From: an uncultured Eubacterium sp.
GTDB taxonomy: Bacteria; Bacillota; Clostridia; Lachnospirales; Lachnospiraceae
DNA: 64,000 bases
NCBI GenBank assembly: GCA_958446835.1
Contig: CAUCXT010000013.1
Location: 1 to 64,000, forward strand
Direction: 5' to 3'
Part shown: positions 32,606 to 41,192 of the stretch, one piece after another
Layout: each line of letters begins with the position of its first letter
Position numbering within the stretch: position 1 is the first letter of the stretch
Notes under the pieces: model-generated
Told to the model about the DNA's origin: nothing
What the model saw: only the letters and a program-made list of their open reading frames with translations
The model's database searches: none
Translations under genes and position numbers: made by a program

Positions 32606-34552
32606 TTGACAGAAGATACAAGAAAAATATTTGATAAAAGATACATAGATGATATAGAAAAAGCTAAACTAAAGCCAATACACTCTTATGGTATGGCTGC
32701 CAGAATAAAGAAATCTGTAGAGAACGGAATTGCCGTGTCCGAGAAAAAGGGGCTTGCGTTAAAGGCTCTTCAGAAGACGGAAGCTTTAAGGCTCTACAAA
32801 AATAACCGGAGATTTCATAAGTTTGATGATCATGAGGTTTATAATTATCTTACAAGAATAGCAGCTTTGGATTTTGAGTATATCAGCCGGTGCAGATGGA
32901 GTGAAGAATTTCTGGAATACCTGCTCAATTCACAGGACAATCTGGCGAAAAACAGTGTTTATGAATTGTACAGCAACTATGAAAGGCACATTAAAGATAA
33001 GCTTGACGATGAAGTTGCAAATGTTCTCAAATTACAGGTGAACGATATCTATGAATTGAAACACCCCGGTGAAAGACGTTTCATACTTCATATAGGCGGA
33101 ACGAACAGCGGAAAGACCTTTACGGCGATTGAGCGATTGAAGAGTGCGGCTAAAGGTGTATATGCAGGTCCGTTGAGGCTCTTAGCACTTGAGGTTTATG
33201 ATAAAATGATGGAGGCAGGTGTGCCTTGCAACATGATAACGGGTCAGGAACAGTATTACACTGATAACAGCAGATGCATGGCTGCGACTGTCGAGATGGT
33301 GGAGCCTTATGAGAAGTATGATATTGCAGTGATAGACGAAGTGCAGATGATAAATGATCCTTACAGAGGTCATATATGGCTTAATCTGATACTCAGGCTT
33401 CAGGCAGATGAGATACATCTTTGCATGGCTCCGGAAGTTGAGAATGTAATATGCAGTATTCTTGAGAATCATAATGAGAAATATGAGCTTGTCCGCCATG
33501 AAAGAACTACACAGCTTATATTTGAGGACAGACCTTACAATATAAATACCGATATAACGCGTGGTGATGCACTCATACTGTTTTCGAAAAAAGAAGTTTT
33601 AGATGTGGCTGCGCGCCTTGAACAGAAAGGAATAAAAGTAAGTACGATATATGGAAGCCTGCCGCCACAGATAAGAAAGAGACAGTTTGAGATGTTTTTG
33701 TCGGGTGAGACGGAGGTCGTAGTCGCGACGGATGCGATAGGTCTTGGAGTCAATCTGCCGATTAGGCGTATTGTATTTATGAACATATTCAAGTTTGATG
33801 GGGCGCACAGAAGGCAGCTCAATGAGTATGAGATAAGACAGATTGCAGGACGTGCCGGAAGAAGAGGAATATATGATTATGGATATGTGACGTCGATAAG
33901 CAGGGGAAATATAGATATACTTAAAGAGCAGTATAGTATGAATCATCAGGTCTGCTATGTAAGAATAGGTTTTCCGAGCAATCTTCTTGATATAGACGGA
34001 CCGCTTGACATAATTCTTGAGGAGTGGGACAGATTACAGCCTGAAAGCAGCACAGTGCGCAAGATAGATATAAAAGAGTATGTATCGAAATATAAAATGT
34101 TATATCCTCACAGGGAAAAGATAGAAGGCTTTGATGATAACAGGAGACTTTTTGAGCTTATATCATGCGATATAGACATTAACAATGAGCAATGTGCCGG
34201 TTTGTGGTTGTCATATTGTCTTAATTATAGTGCCGATACATCTCTGGAATTTCCGGAGTTTGACAATGTATGCGCTGCCACATTGTTGGAAAAAGCAGAG
34301 AGCTATTATAAACAGCTTGATTTGTACAGCCAGTTTTCAAGACGTATGGGAAAAATCACGGATGAAGAACGCCTGGAGACAGCGAAGCATGATACGGAAA
34401 AGCTTATAAATGAGGAGCTTGCCAGAAATAAGGAGAACTACCTCAGAAGGTGCTTAAGGTGTAATAACATCCTTCCGGTGTCATATAGGGGAAAGTACTG
34501 TGAGAAGTGTGAGCAGTCAGGTCATGGAAGGCATTTCAGTTTAGCAAGGTAG
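32606..34552 (+). CDS. SUV3-like DEAD/DExH-box helicase with C-terminal zinc ribbon
   Basis: A 648-residue superfamily 2 helicase most like the mitochondrial RNA helicase SUV3 group. An N-terminal helical region (1-155) precedes motif I GGTNSGKT (164-171), the GPLRLLALE segment (188-196), motif II DEVQ (244-247), motif V TDAIGLGVNLP and motif VI QIAGRAGR (412-419). The C-terminus has CLRCNN and YCEKCEQ, a four-cysteine zinc ribbon. SUV3 acts in RNA turnover with an exoribonuclease; bacterial relatives are rarely studied. Start is TTG 32606 with GAGAGGTG 9 bases upstream. The following small helical gene lies 78 bases downstream and may be co-transcribed. Confidence 0.85.
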   Translation: MTEDTRKIFDKRYIDDIEKAKLKPIHSYGMAARIKKSVENGIAVSEKKGLALKALQKTEALRLYKNNRRFHKFDDHEVYNYLTRIAALDFEYISRCRWSEEFLEYLLNSQDNLAKNSVYELYSNYERHIKDKLDDEVANVLKLQVNDIYELKHPGERRFILHIGGTNSGKTFTAIERLKSAAKGVYAGPLRLLALEVYDKMMEAGVPCNMITGQEQYYTDNSRCMAATVEMVEPYEKYDIAVIDEVQMINDPYRGHIWLNLILRLQADEIHLCMAPEVENVICSILENHNEKYELVRHERTTQLIFEDRPYNINTDITRGDALILFSKKEVLDVAARLEQKGIKVSTIYGSLPPQIRKRQFEMFLSGETEVVVATDAIGLGVNLPIRRIVFMNIFKFDGAHRRQLNEYEIRQIAGRAGRRGIYDYGYVTSISRGNIDILKEQYSMNHQVCYVRIGFPSNLLDIDGPLDIILEEWDRLQPESSTVRKIDIKEYVSKYKMLYPHREKIEGFDDNRRLFELISCDIDINNEQCAGLWLSYCLNYSADTSLEFPEFDNVCAATLLEKAESYYKQLDLYSQFSRRMGKITDEERLETAKHDTEKLINEELARNKENYLRRCLRCNNILPVSYRGKYCEKCEQSGHGRHFSLAR

Positions 34553-34630
34553 CAGAGCGATGAATAATGAGCAGCAAAGTGGTTATAGTATGATTGGAGT
34601 CTTATATAACAGACATTCTCAGGAGGGAAG

Positions 34631-35068
34631 ATGACTATGGAAGACGATACAATCAAGCTGCTTCGTGAGTGCAACGCAGGTATCAAAATGGGAGTATCCT
34701 CACTTGATGAGGTGCTAGAACACGTTAAGGATGAAAAGTTAAAGGAACTTTTGGAGGAGAGCAAGAGTACACATGAAAAACTTGGGGATGAGACACATTC
34801 CTATCTTATGAAATTCCATGATGAGGGCAAGGAGCCTAATCCGATGGCAAAGATGATGTCGTGGGTAAAGACCAACTTTAAGCTGGGTGATGAGGAGTCG
34901 GACAGGGTTGTTGCAGACCTGATTACGGATGGCTGTAACATGGGTGTTAAGTCGCTATACAGATATTTACATCAGTATAAGGCTGCGGATGAGGATGTAA
35001 GGAAGCTGGTCGGGAAGGTTATAGAGGTTGAGGAGAAGCTCATAAAGGAAATGAGGGAGTACCTGTAA
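34631..35068 (+). CDS. Helical-bundle protein, ferritin-like/DUF2383-like
   Basis: A 145-residue, strongly charged, all-helical cytoplasmic protein, likely a four-helix bundle: helix 1 IKLLRECNAGIKMGVSSLDEVL, helix 2 KLKELLEESKSTHEKLGDETHSYL, a Pro-containing link and two further helices. Glu-x(n)-His positions in helices 1-2 recall DUF2383/ferritin-like proteins, but a metal site cannot be shown. ATG 34631 follows AGGAGG by 4 bases and ATG 34637 by 10; either may be used. A terminator overlaps its stop codon, so it ends its transcript. Function unknown. Confidence 0.78.
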   Translation: MTMEDDTIKLLRECNAGIKMGVSSLDEVLEHVKDEKLKELLEESKSTHEKLGDETHSYLMKFHDEGKEPNPMAKMMSWVKTNFKLGDEESDRVVADLITDGCNMGVKSLYRYLHQYKAADEDVRKLVGKVIEVEEKLIKEMREYL

Positions 35069-35087
35069 AGGTGTTCCCTTATTTTTT
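35055..35087 (+). terminator. Terminator overlapping the stop of the helical-bundle gene
   Basis: GGGAGTACC (35055-35063) pairs with GGTGTTCCC (35070-35078) using two G-U pairs, loop TGTAAA, then TTATTTTTT. Confidence 0.87.
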
Positions 35088-35121
35088 ACGTTCAATAGAG
35101 TACACCGGGTAAAACACGGAT

Positions 35122-35150
35122 TTGCACAATGTGGGAAAATGTGTTATTCT
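35122..35150 (+). promoter_or_regulatory. Promoter of the acyltransferase/P-type ATPase operon
   Basis: TTGCAC (35122-35127) and TATTCT (35145-35150), 17 bp apart. Confidence 0.6.
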
Positions 35151-35234
35151 TAATAAGATGTTGTTTCACGGAGAGCAGGGTATTGTTTAGAGCTTCGTGG
35201 GACGTTCTGAGTGAGGAAAAGGAGAGTAAGTGGA

Positions 35235-35978
35235 TTGTTGAACTTAAGATTCAAATGGGTAGTGATATCGAGCTTATTTTATGTTATGTATGCTGTACCT
35301 AAGGCGGAGTATATGTTAAGACACCCTGAAAAGTATACGGATGAAGAAAAGTTTGAATTTGCCATGAAGATTGTGGAGCACATGAAGAAGAGGGCGAGAA
35401 CTAAGACGCTGGTGTACGGAGTGGAGAATATTCCTAATGAACAGGGATATATTATGTACGGAAACCATCAGGGCAAGTATGATGCGCTTGGAATACTGTT
35501 ATCACTTGACAAGCCCTGTGGTGTGTTATGGGAGAAAAAGCAGGCGAGCAGATTCTTAAGCAGGCAGGTGTGCGGACTTATCAATGGAGTTGCAATCGAC
35601 CTTACCGATATAAGGGCTAAGGTGCGCTCAATCAAGGAGGTATCGGACAGAGTCAAGGCGGGACAGAATTTCCTTATTTTCCCGGAGGGGGGATATGCGG
35701 ACAATCATAATGAGCTTCAGGAGTTTTTCAGCGGATGCTTCGCATGCAGTCAGGCGAGTAAGGGACCTATCGTTCCGGTGGTTGTGTATGACTCATATAA
35801 GTCGATGAACAGCAACACTTTTGAGAAGGTCACAACACAGGTTCATTACCTTCCGCCTATATATTATACTGAATATCAGGGAATGAAAAAGCCTGAGATA
35901 TGTGAGCTTGTGAAATCAAGAATTTCAACCAAATTAGAGGAGATTAAGAACTGTGAGCGAGGAAAGAAAGTTATTTAA
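35235..35978 (+). CDS. 1-acyl-sn-glycerol-3-phosphate acyltransferase family (PlsC-like)
   Basis: A protein of about 247 residues that should transfer an acyl chain to lysophosphatidate or a related lysolipid at the membrane. The catalytic NHx4D motif is present in GNHQGKYDAL and the substrate-binding FPEGG in LIFPEGGYAD; an N-terminal hydrophobic helix (VVISSLFYVMYAV) anchors it. Start codon: AAGGAG lies 10 bases before TTG 35235, whereas the upstream GTG 35211 has no ribosome site; I chose 35235. The gene overlaps the P-type ATPase gene by 26 bases, so the two are translationally coupled. Exact acceptor lipid unknown. Confidence 0.87.
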   Translation: MLNLRFKWVVISSLFYVMYAVPKAEYMLRHPEKYTDEEKFEFAMKIVEHMKKRARTKTLVYGVENIPNEQGYIMYGNHQGKYDALGILLSLDKPCGVLWEKKQASRFLSRQVCGLINGVAIDLTDIRAKVRSIKEVSDRVKAGQNFLIFPEGGYADNHNELQEFFSGCFACSQASKGPIVPVVVYDSYKSMNSNTFEKVTTQVHYLPPIYYTEYQGMKKPEICELVKSRISTKLEEIKNCERGKKVI

Positions 35979-38445
35979 AAGCCTTCAGGAAAGACTTGAC
36001 GAACAGCGGATAAAAAGGCAGCAGGAGCAGCTTGTAAAAAGGGGAGAGATTACAAGATATGAGCCTGACGCCGCAAATGGACTTTCAGATGAACAGGTAG
36101 CAGAGCATTATGATGCAGGATGGTATAATGAAGCCATGGATTCATGTACCAAGTCGGTTAAGGATATAATTATTTCCAACACATTCACATATTTTAACCT
36201 TATTTTTGTGGTGTTGGGAGTACTGCTTATCATAGTCGGCTCATTCAGAAACCTTACATTTCTTCCGGTCATATTTGCTAATTCGGCGATAGGAATTTTT
36301 CAGGAGCTGAGAGCCAAGAAGGTGCTTGATAAGATGAACATGCTCAACGCTCCGATGACAAAGGTTGTAAGAAACGGACAGATAAGTGTAATAAAGACTC
36401 AGGAGCTGGTTGCAGATGACGTTGTAATATTCACAGCGGGCAGTCAGATATGTGCCGATGCCAGGGTGCTGTCGGGAAGTGTACTTGTCAATGAGGCTCT
36501 GCTTACAGGCGAATCAGATGATATTGTTAAGCAGGAGGGCGCTCCGCTCATGAGCGGAAGCTTTGTGGTTTCGGGCGAATGTAGGGCAAGGCTTGAGAAT
36601 GTAGGGCGCGATTCATATATTTCCAAGCTTACCATGGAAGCAAAATCTATGGGCTCAGGCGAAGAATCTGAAATGATACGTTCACTCAACAACCTATTAA
36701 AGTGGGTCGGAATATGTATCATCCCGATGGGAGTACTGCTGTTGTGGCAGGGCATGAATGTGAATATGGAGAGCTTTCCGGATGCGGTGACAGCCATGGT
36801 TGCAGCAGTTATAGGAATGATACCTGAGGGACTTTATCTGCTCACAAGTGTCGCACTCGCTGTCAGCACCATACGTCTTGCCACGCAGAAGGTGCTGCTA
36901 CATGATATGAAGAGTATTGAGACACTTGCGCGTGTGAATGTTTTGTGCGTGGACAAGACGGGAACAATCACCGAGAACAGAATGTCTGTTCAGGAGGTGT
37001 TCGCACTCAACGGTGGGGATAAGGCTGAAATAGAGGGTATGCTTGCAGACTTTGTCTCAGAGATGGGAAATGACAATATTACAATGAATGCGCTCAAGGA
37101 ATCCTTTAATGAGACAACAGGTAAGAGCGCTGTGTCACATACAGGCTTTACCTCCGCATTAAAATATAGCTCCGTTACATATCAGGAAGGTGCTTATGTG
37201 CTTGGAGCGCCGGAGATGGTGCTTAGGGAAAACTATGGTGAATATAAAGATACGATAGAAAGTTTTTCAAAAACAGGGGCAAGAGTTCTTGTTTTTGCAC
37301 GATATTATGGAGTCATAGACGGAAAGCCGTTGACAGAGAAGGTGAATCCGCTTGCACTTGTTGTTTTATCCAATCCAATAAGGGAGAATGCCAAGGAGAC
37401 ATTCAGATATTTTGCCGAACAGGATGTACGGATTAAGGTTATATCAGGTGATAATCCTGTGACCGTGTCCGAGGTTGCACTTCGCGCAGGCATTGACGGC
37501 GCAGAGCGGTATATCGATGCCTCGACGCTTCAATCCGAAAAGGATATATATGAGGCGGCTGCCAGATATGTTGTGTTCGGGCGTGTTTCACCTGAGCAGA
37601 AGAGACTTATCGTGGGTGCATTGCAGAGACAGGGCAACACTGTGGCGATGACCGGTGACGGTGTCAATGACGTGCTTGCACTTAAGGATGCGGATTGCAG
37701 TATTGCGATGGCATCGGGAAGTGAAGCGGCAGCTCAGGCTGCACAGGTTGTGCTTCTTGAGTCGGATTTCTCAAAAATGCCTTCTGTTGTACTTGAGGGA
37801 AGGCGTGTTGTAAACAATATTGAGCGCTCGGCAAGTCTTTTCCTTGTAAAGAATATTTTCTCGTTTATTATGGCGCTGTGTTCGATAATTGCTGCTGTGA
37901 CATATCCTCTTGAGCCTGCGCAGATATCGCTTATCGCGATGTTTACAATAGGAATACCATCATTCTTCCTTGCACTGCAGCCTAACAAGAAGAGGATTGA
38001 AGGACATTTTATGAAAAATGTGCTTCTTAAGGCACTTCCGGGTGGACTTACCGATGTAATATGTGTTGGGGCACTGGTGGTATTCGGAAATACCTTCAGC
38101 CTTGACCCGGATGGTATTGCGACTGCGGCTACACTCCTGTTAGCAATTGTCGGATTTATGATTATGTATAAGATAAGCAAGCCTTTTAATAGGCTTACCT
38201 TCACCGTATTTATTTTCTGTGTGATTGGACTGGCATTTTCAAGCACGGTATTAAAGAGCCTGTTTTATATGAGTCCTATGTCGACAGAGTGCATAATGCT
38301 CGCAGTGGTATTTGCCATCGCAACGGAATCTCTTTTCAGGTATCTTACACTTCTCATTGAGAAGCTTCAGCAGTGGCTGGATACAGATGTAATACATGAA
38401 AGAATACCTGAAAGAAAGAAGAAAAAACACAGAAGAAAGATATAG
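35953..38445 (+). CDS. Cation-translocating P-type ATPase
   Basis: An 830-residue membrane pump. Visible in order: the actuator domain with LLTGES, membrane helix M4 with the ion-binding IPEGL motif, the phosphorylation site DKTGT with Asp334, and the hinge TGDGVNDVLALKDAD; about ten membrane segments in total. The PEGL motif and overall size resemble the CtpE-like (possibly calcium) group rather than heavy-metal pumps, and there are no N-terminal CxxC metal domains. GTG 35953 has GAGGAG 10 bases upstream and lies inside the acyltransferase gene. Substrate cation is not certain. A hairpin terminator follows. Confidence 0.92.
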   Translation: MSEERKLFKSLQERLDEQRIKRQQEQLVKRGEITRYEPDAANGLSDEQVAEHYDAGWYNEAMDSCTKSVKDIIISNTFTYFNLIFVVLGVLLIIVGSFRNLTFLPVIFANSAIGIFQELRAKKVLDKMNMLNAPMTKVVRNGQISVIKTQELVADDVVIFTAGSQICADARVLSGSVLVNEALLTGESDDIVKQEGAPLMSGSFVVSGECRARLENVGRDSYISKLTMEAKSMGSGEESEMIRSLNNLLKWVGICIIPMGVLLLWQGMNVNMESFPDAVTAMVAAVIGMIPEGLYLLTSVALAVSTIRLATQKVLLHDMKSIETLARVNVLCVDKTGTITENRMSVQEVFALNGGDKAEIEGMLADFVSEMGNDNITMNALKESFNETTGKSAVSHTGFTSALKYSSVTYQEGAYVLGAPEMVLRENYGEYKDTIESFSKTGARVLVFARYYGVIDGKPLTEKVNPLALVVLSNPIRENAKETFRYFAEQDVRIKVISGDNPVTVSEVALRAGIDGAERYIDASTLQSEKDIYEAAARYVVFGRVSPEQKRLIVGALQRQGNTVAMTGDGVNDVLALKDADCSIAMASGSEAAAQAAQVVLLESDFSKMPSVVLEGRRVVNNIERSASLFLVKNIFSFIMALCSIIAAVTYPLEPAQISLIAMFTIGIPSFFLALQPNKKRIEGHFMKNVLLKALPGGLTDVICVGALVVFGNTFSLDPDGIATAATLLLAIVGFMIMYKISKPFNRLTFTVFIFCVIGLAFSSTVLKSLFYMSPMSTECIMLAVVFAIATESLFRYLTLLIEKLQQWLDTDVIHERIPERKKKKHRRKI

Positions 38446-38467
38446 CACAGTCGGTATTGCAAAGCTT

Positions 38468-38507
38468 TGCCCCTGCGGATGTCAATATGCCATCTGCAGG
38501 GGCATTT
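38468..38507 (+). terminator. Hairpin after the P-type ATPase gene
   Basis: 14-bp stem TGCCCCTGCGGATG (38468-38481) with 38491-38504, one G-U pair, followed by only TTT, so termination may be partial. The remaining spacer to 38735 is AT-rich; I see no riboswitch or promoter I can defend there. Confidence 0.68.
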
Positions 38508-38735
38508 GGCTATGTGTGCCTGCAGCGCGTGTTCAGTTTGACATTAATATGTGCCATGCAGGAATATGACATAATCAATTTCAGAATAAATATTATATAA
38601 AAATAACTATAATAATTCACTAGATTATACAGTTTTAATTCATTAGATATATGTGTATTATGTACATAAAGTTGGTGTTGGCTGCAATTTTAAGAACTGA
38701 GCTATGCCACGGAAAATATTGAGGAGGTTATTAAG

Positions 38736-40523
38736 GTGAAGGAAAAAACTAAAAAAGCACTCATAATTGTGGTGCTGTCATTAGTGCTTGTAGGGCTTGT
38801 GGTATACATAGCCGCAGAGCTTGGGGCATTTAAGAAGGGTGATAAGACTCAGGGCATAAGAAAAGAACTTACCGCAGTTGAGCTCACCAAATTGATGGGA
38901 AACGGTATCAATCTTGGAAACACGATGGAGGCTTATGGTCATGCCTCACTTGGCACGAATGCTGCCGTATCAAGCTATGAGACATTGTGGGGACAGCCTG
39001 TTACCACACAGGAGATGATTACTGCGATGAAGGATTCGGGTTTCGACACAATCCGTATCCCTGTGGCATGGACTAATACCATGAACTTCGAGAGTGGGGA
39101 TTACACTATCCGTGAGGATTGGTTTGCACGTATTGAGGAGATTGTCGGCTATGCCATGAATGAGAATATGTATGTCATAGTCAATGACCACTGGGACGGA
39201 AGCTGGTGGGGAATGTTCGGTTCAGCGACAGCTGAGACAAGACAGAAGGCTATGGATATGTATATTTCCATGTGGACACAGATTGCGGAGAGATTTAAGA
39301 ACTATTCCGATTATCTCATTTTCGAGTCTGCGAACGAGGAGCTTGGTGATCGTCTCAATGATCAGGATATAGCAAAGGATTCAGGGACATTATCAACAAA
39401 CGAGTGTTATGAGATTACAAATAAGATTAACCAGACCTTCGTTGACACCGTAAGAGCTACAGGCGGAAATAACAGCCAGAGATTCCTTCTCATAGCCGGA
39501 TACGGAACGGATATCAAGACCACATGTGATGACAGATATGTCATGCCGACCGACTCAGCACAGAATAAGCTCCTTGTATCTGTTCACTACTATGAGCCGT
39601 TCTCATACTGTGGTTCGGCAAGTCTTTCAAGCTGGGGAACGATAAAGCATTATGAGAAGCAGAACGAGCTTTTAAAGATGATGACTAAGTTTACCGATGC
39701 CGGCTACGGAGTAATATTCGGCGAGTATGCTGTGGCACTCAATGGTGATGGCTCTGTAAAGGATAACACCTGTGACTTTATCAATAACTTCCTTGATAAC
39801 TGTGACTTATATAATTACTGTCCTGTTCTCTGGGATTGCTCAAGCCTGTTTAAGAGAAGTACATTAAGCTGGCTTGACTCCGATGTGGAGGCACTCTACA
39901 AGGCGAGAAGCTATGAGGCGCAGTCATCACTTGATGATGAAACTATAAAGGAAAATGCAAAGGCAGAGATGGCAGCAGCACTTGCGGAAGCTCCTGAGTC
40001 ACTTGACAACGGAACACCGGCGGGAGCAGCTTCCGATGAGGCTATAGCATGGCTCATGTTCAACTCTAATGACTGGAGCGTGACCTACAGTGTAGGCGAT
40101 GAGTACAACCCATCTGAAAAGACAGAAGGTCTTGTTGCTGAGGATGTAAAGATTACAGGTGAGGGAACCTATACGGTATCACTTGACTTTTCAAAGACAG
40201 GAGCAGGCTATGCTAACAGTACCGTATTCTGTGCACTTGGTATTTCAAATGGCGAGCTTCTCTACCCGGGCTACATAATCAATGTTGTTGACCTTCAGAT
40301 TAACGGAAAGTCATATCCGCTTGTCGCAGAGCCATACACAACAACCGATGACAAGAAATGTACAAGAATGAATATCTACAATGCGTGGGTTAAGTCGATT
40401 CCTGCTGAGGCGAGAACGGAGGACGGCGACCTGTCCGCAGTCGGTCCATGTATCGTCGACAACGAGGAGCTTGGAAATATCACAAGCATAAGCCTTACAT
40501 TCGAATACAAGCCGGGAAAATAA
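38736..40523 (+). CDS. GH5-family endoglucanase with C-terminal beta-sandwich-like module
   Basis: A 595-residue exported glycoside hydrolase. Residues 8-29 are a membrane segment without a clear signal peptidase site, so it may stay anchored to the cell. The GH5 domain spans about 45-390: GNGINLGNTME, FDTIRIPVAW, VNDHWDG, the acid/base Glu201 in ESANEELG, HYYEP, and nucleophile Glu330 in IFGEYAV. Residues about 425-595 look like a carbohydrate-binding or beta-sandwich domain (ITGEGTYTVSLDF; VVDLQINGKSYPL). Cellulose, beta-glucan or xyloglucan are possible substrates. GTG 38736 has AGGAGG 8 bases upstream. No dockerin. It is a single-gene unit with a strong terminator. Confidence 0.9.
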   Translation: MKEKTKKALIIVVLSLVLVGLVVYIAAELGAFKKGDKTQGIRKELTAVELTKLMGNGINLGNTMEAYGHASLGTNAAVSSYETLWGQPVTTQEMITAMKDSGFDTIRIPVAWTNTMNFESGDYTIREDWFARIEEIVGYAMNENMYVIVNDHWDGSWWGMFGSATAETRQKAMDMYISMWTQIAERFKNYSDYLIFESANEELGDRLNDQDIAKDSGTLSTNECYEITNKINQTFVDTVRATGGNNSQRFLLIAGYGTDIKTTCDDRYVMPTDSAQNKLLVSVHYYEPFSYCGSASLSSWGTIKHYEKQNELLKMMTKFTDAGYGVIFGEYAVALNGDGSVKDNTCDFINNFLDNCDLYNYCPVLWDCSSLFKRSTLSWLDSDVEALYKARSYEAQSSLDDETIKENAKAEMAAALAEAPESLDNGTPAGAASDEAIAWLMFNSNDWSVTYSVGDEYNPSEKTEGLVAEDVKITGEGTYTVSLDFSKTGAGYANSTVFCALGISNGELLYPGYIINVVDLQINGKSYPLVAEPYTTTDDKKCTRMNIYNAWVKSIPAEARTEDGDLSAVGPCIVDNEELGNITSISLTFEYKPGK

Positions 40524-40553
40524 TCTGAAAACGATTACAAAAACGAAAACCTT

Positions 40554-40584
40554 AGACGGTGGGAGAAATCCTGCCGTCTTTTTT
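40554..40584 (+). terminator. Terminator of the GH5 gene
   Basis: 11-bp stem (AGACGGTGGGA 40554-40564 with 40569-40579, two G-U pairs), GAAA tetraloop, then TTTTTT. Confidence 0.95.
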
Positions 40585-40637
40585 GTGGTATTTAATGTGT
40601 TTCATTTCTATGTATAAAACCAATTATAAAATTAATA

Positions 40638-40677
40638 TTGACACTTTGTATTGTTTGTATTACTATAACTAATACAA
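40638..40677 (+). promoter_or_regulatory. Promoter with GntR-type operator upstream of the gntR gene
   Basis: TTGACA (40638-40643) and TACTAT (40661-40666), 17 bp apart. A perfect dyad TTGTATTA-N7-TAATACAA (40655-40662 and 40670-40677) covers the -10 box, as expected for a YtrA-like GntR autorepressor. Confidence 0.82.
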
Positions 40678-40707
40678 AGATGCATATTAACAGGATTCGG
40701 GTGTTAG

Positions 40708-40750
40708 AATATGCTCTGTATACACTCACGGACTAGCTGAGCATATTTTT
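40708..40750 (+). promoter_or_regulatory. Terminator-like hairpin in the gntR leader
   Basis: AATATGCTC (40708-40716) pairs with GAGCATATT (40739-40747), followed by TTTA. It lies between the promoter and the gntR start, so it could act as an attenuator. A 9-codon frame, 40711-40740, starts in the left arm and ends in the right one. Confidence 0.55.
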
Positions 40751-40792
40751 ACACATCAACTACAATAGCTATGGCAGATAAGGAGGCACAAC

Positions 40793-41176
40793 ATGATAAT
40801 AGAACTCAACACATCATCGGACACCCCGATATATGTACAGCTCCGCAACCAGATTGTTCTTGGAATAGGCAGGGGTGAGCTTAAGGAGGGCGAGAACCTT
40901 CCAACGGTAAGACAGATGGCACAGGATGCCGGAATCAATGTTATGACGGTCAATAAAGCTTACGGAGTGCTAAAGGCGGAGGGCTTCATTGAGATTGACA
41001 GAAGGCACGGCGCCAAGGTGTGTACCAGACAGGACTTTGGCGGTGAGTATAAGGAGAAGGTAGAGGCTGAGCTAGAGCTTCTGATAACAGAGACAACATT
41101 AAAGGGCATGAAAAAGGAAGAGTTTCTGAAAAAATGCGAAGAAATATACAATAGACAACAGTTGGTTTTTGAGTAG
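40793..41176 (+). CDS. GntR-family transcriptional regulator, YtrA-like
   Basis: A 127-residue repressor. The N-terminal winged helix has the typical PIYVQLRNQIVLGIGRGELKEG, LPTVRQMAQDAGINVMTVNKAYGVLKAEGFIE sequence (residues about 12-70); only a short helical dimerisation tail follows, as in the YtrA subfamily that has no large ligand domain. ATG 40793 has AAGGAGG 6 bases upstream. It begins an operon with the membrane protein at 41193 (16 bases apart), the arrangement in which YtrA-type regulators normally control a linked transport or membrane gene. A perfect dyad at its promoter supports autoregulation. Confidence 0.92.
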   Translation: MIIELNTSSDTPIYVQLRNQIVLGIGRGELKEGENLPTVRQMAQDAGINVMTVNKAYGVLKAEGFIEIDRRHGAKVCTRQDFGGEYKEKVEAELELLITETTLKGMKKEEFLKKCEEIYNRQQLVFE

Positions 41177-41192
41177 GAATGGGGTGGATGAG

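Noticed and set aside
37734..38246. 170-residue frame antisense to the P-type ATPase gene
   Set aside because: Shadow of a well supported gene, without start signal or family.
38508..38735. c-di-GMP or other riboswitch ahead of the GH5 gene
   Set aside because: The sequence GAGCTATGCCACGG caught attention but conserved riboswitch core elements are missing.
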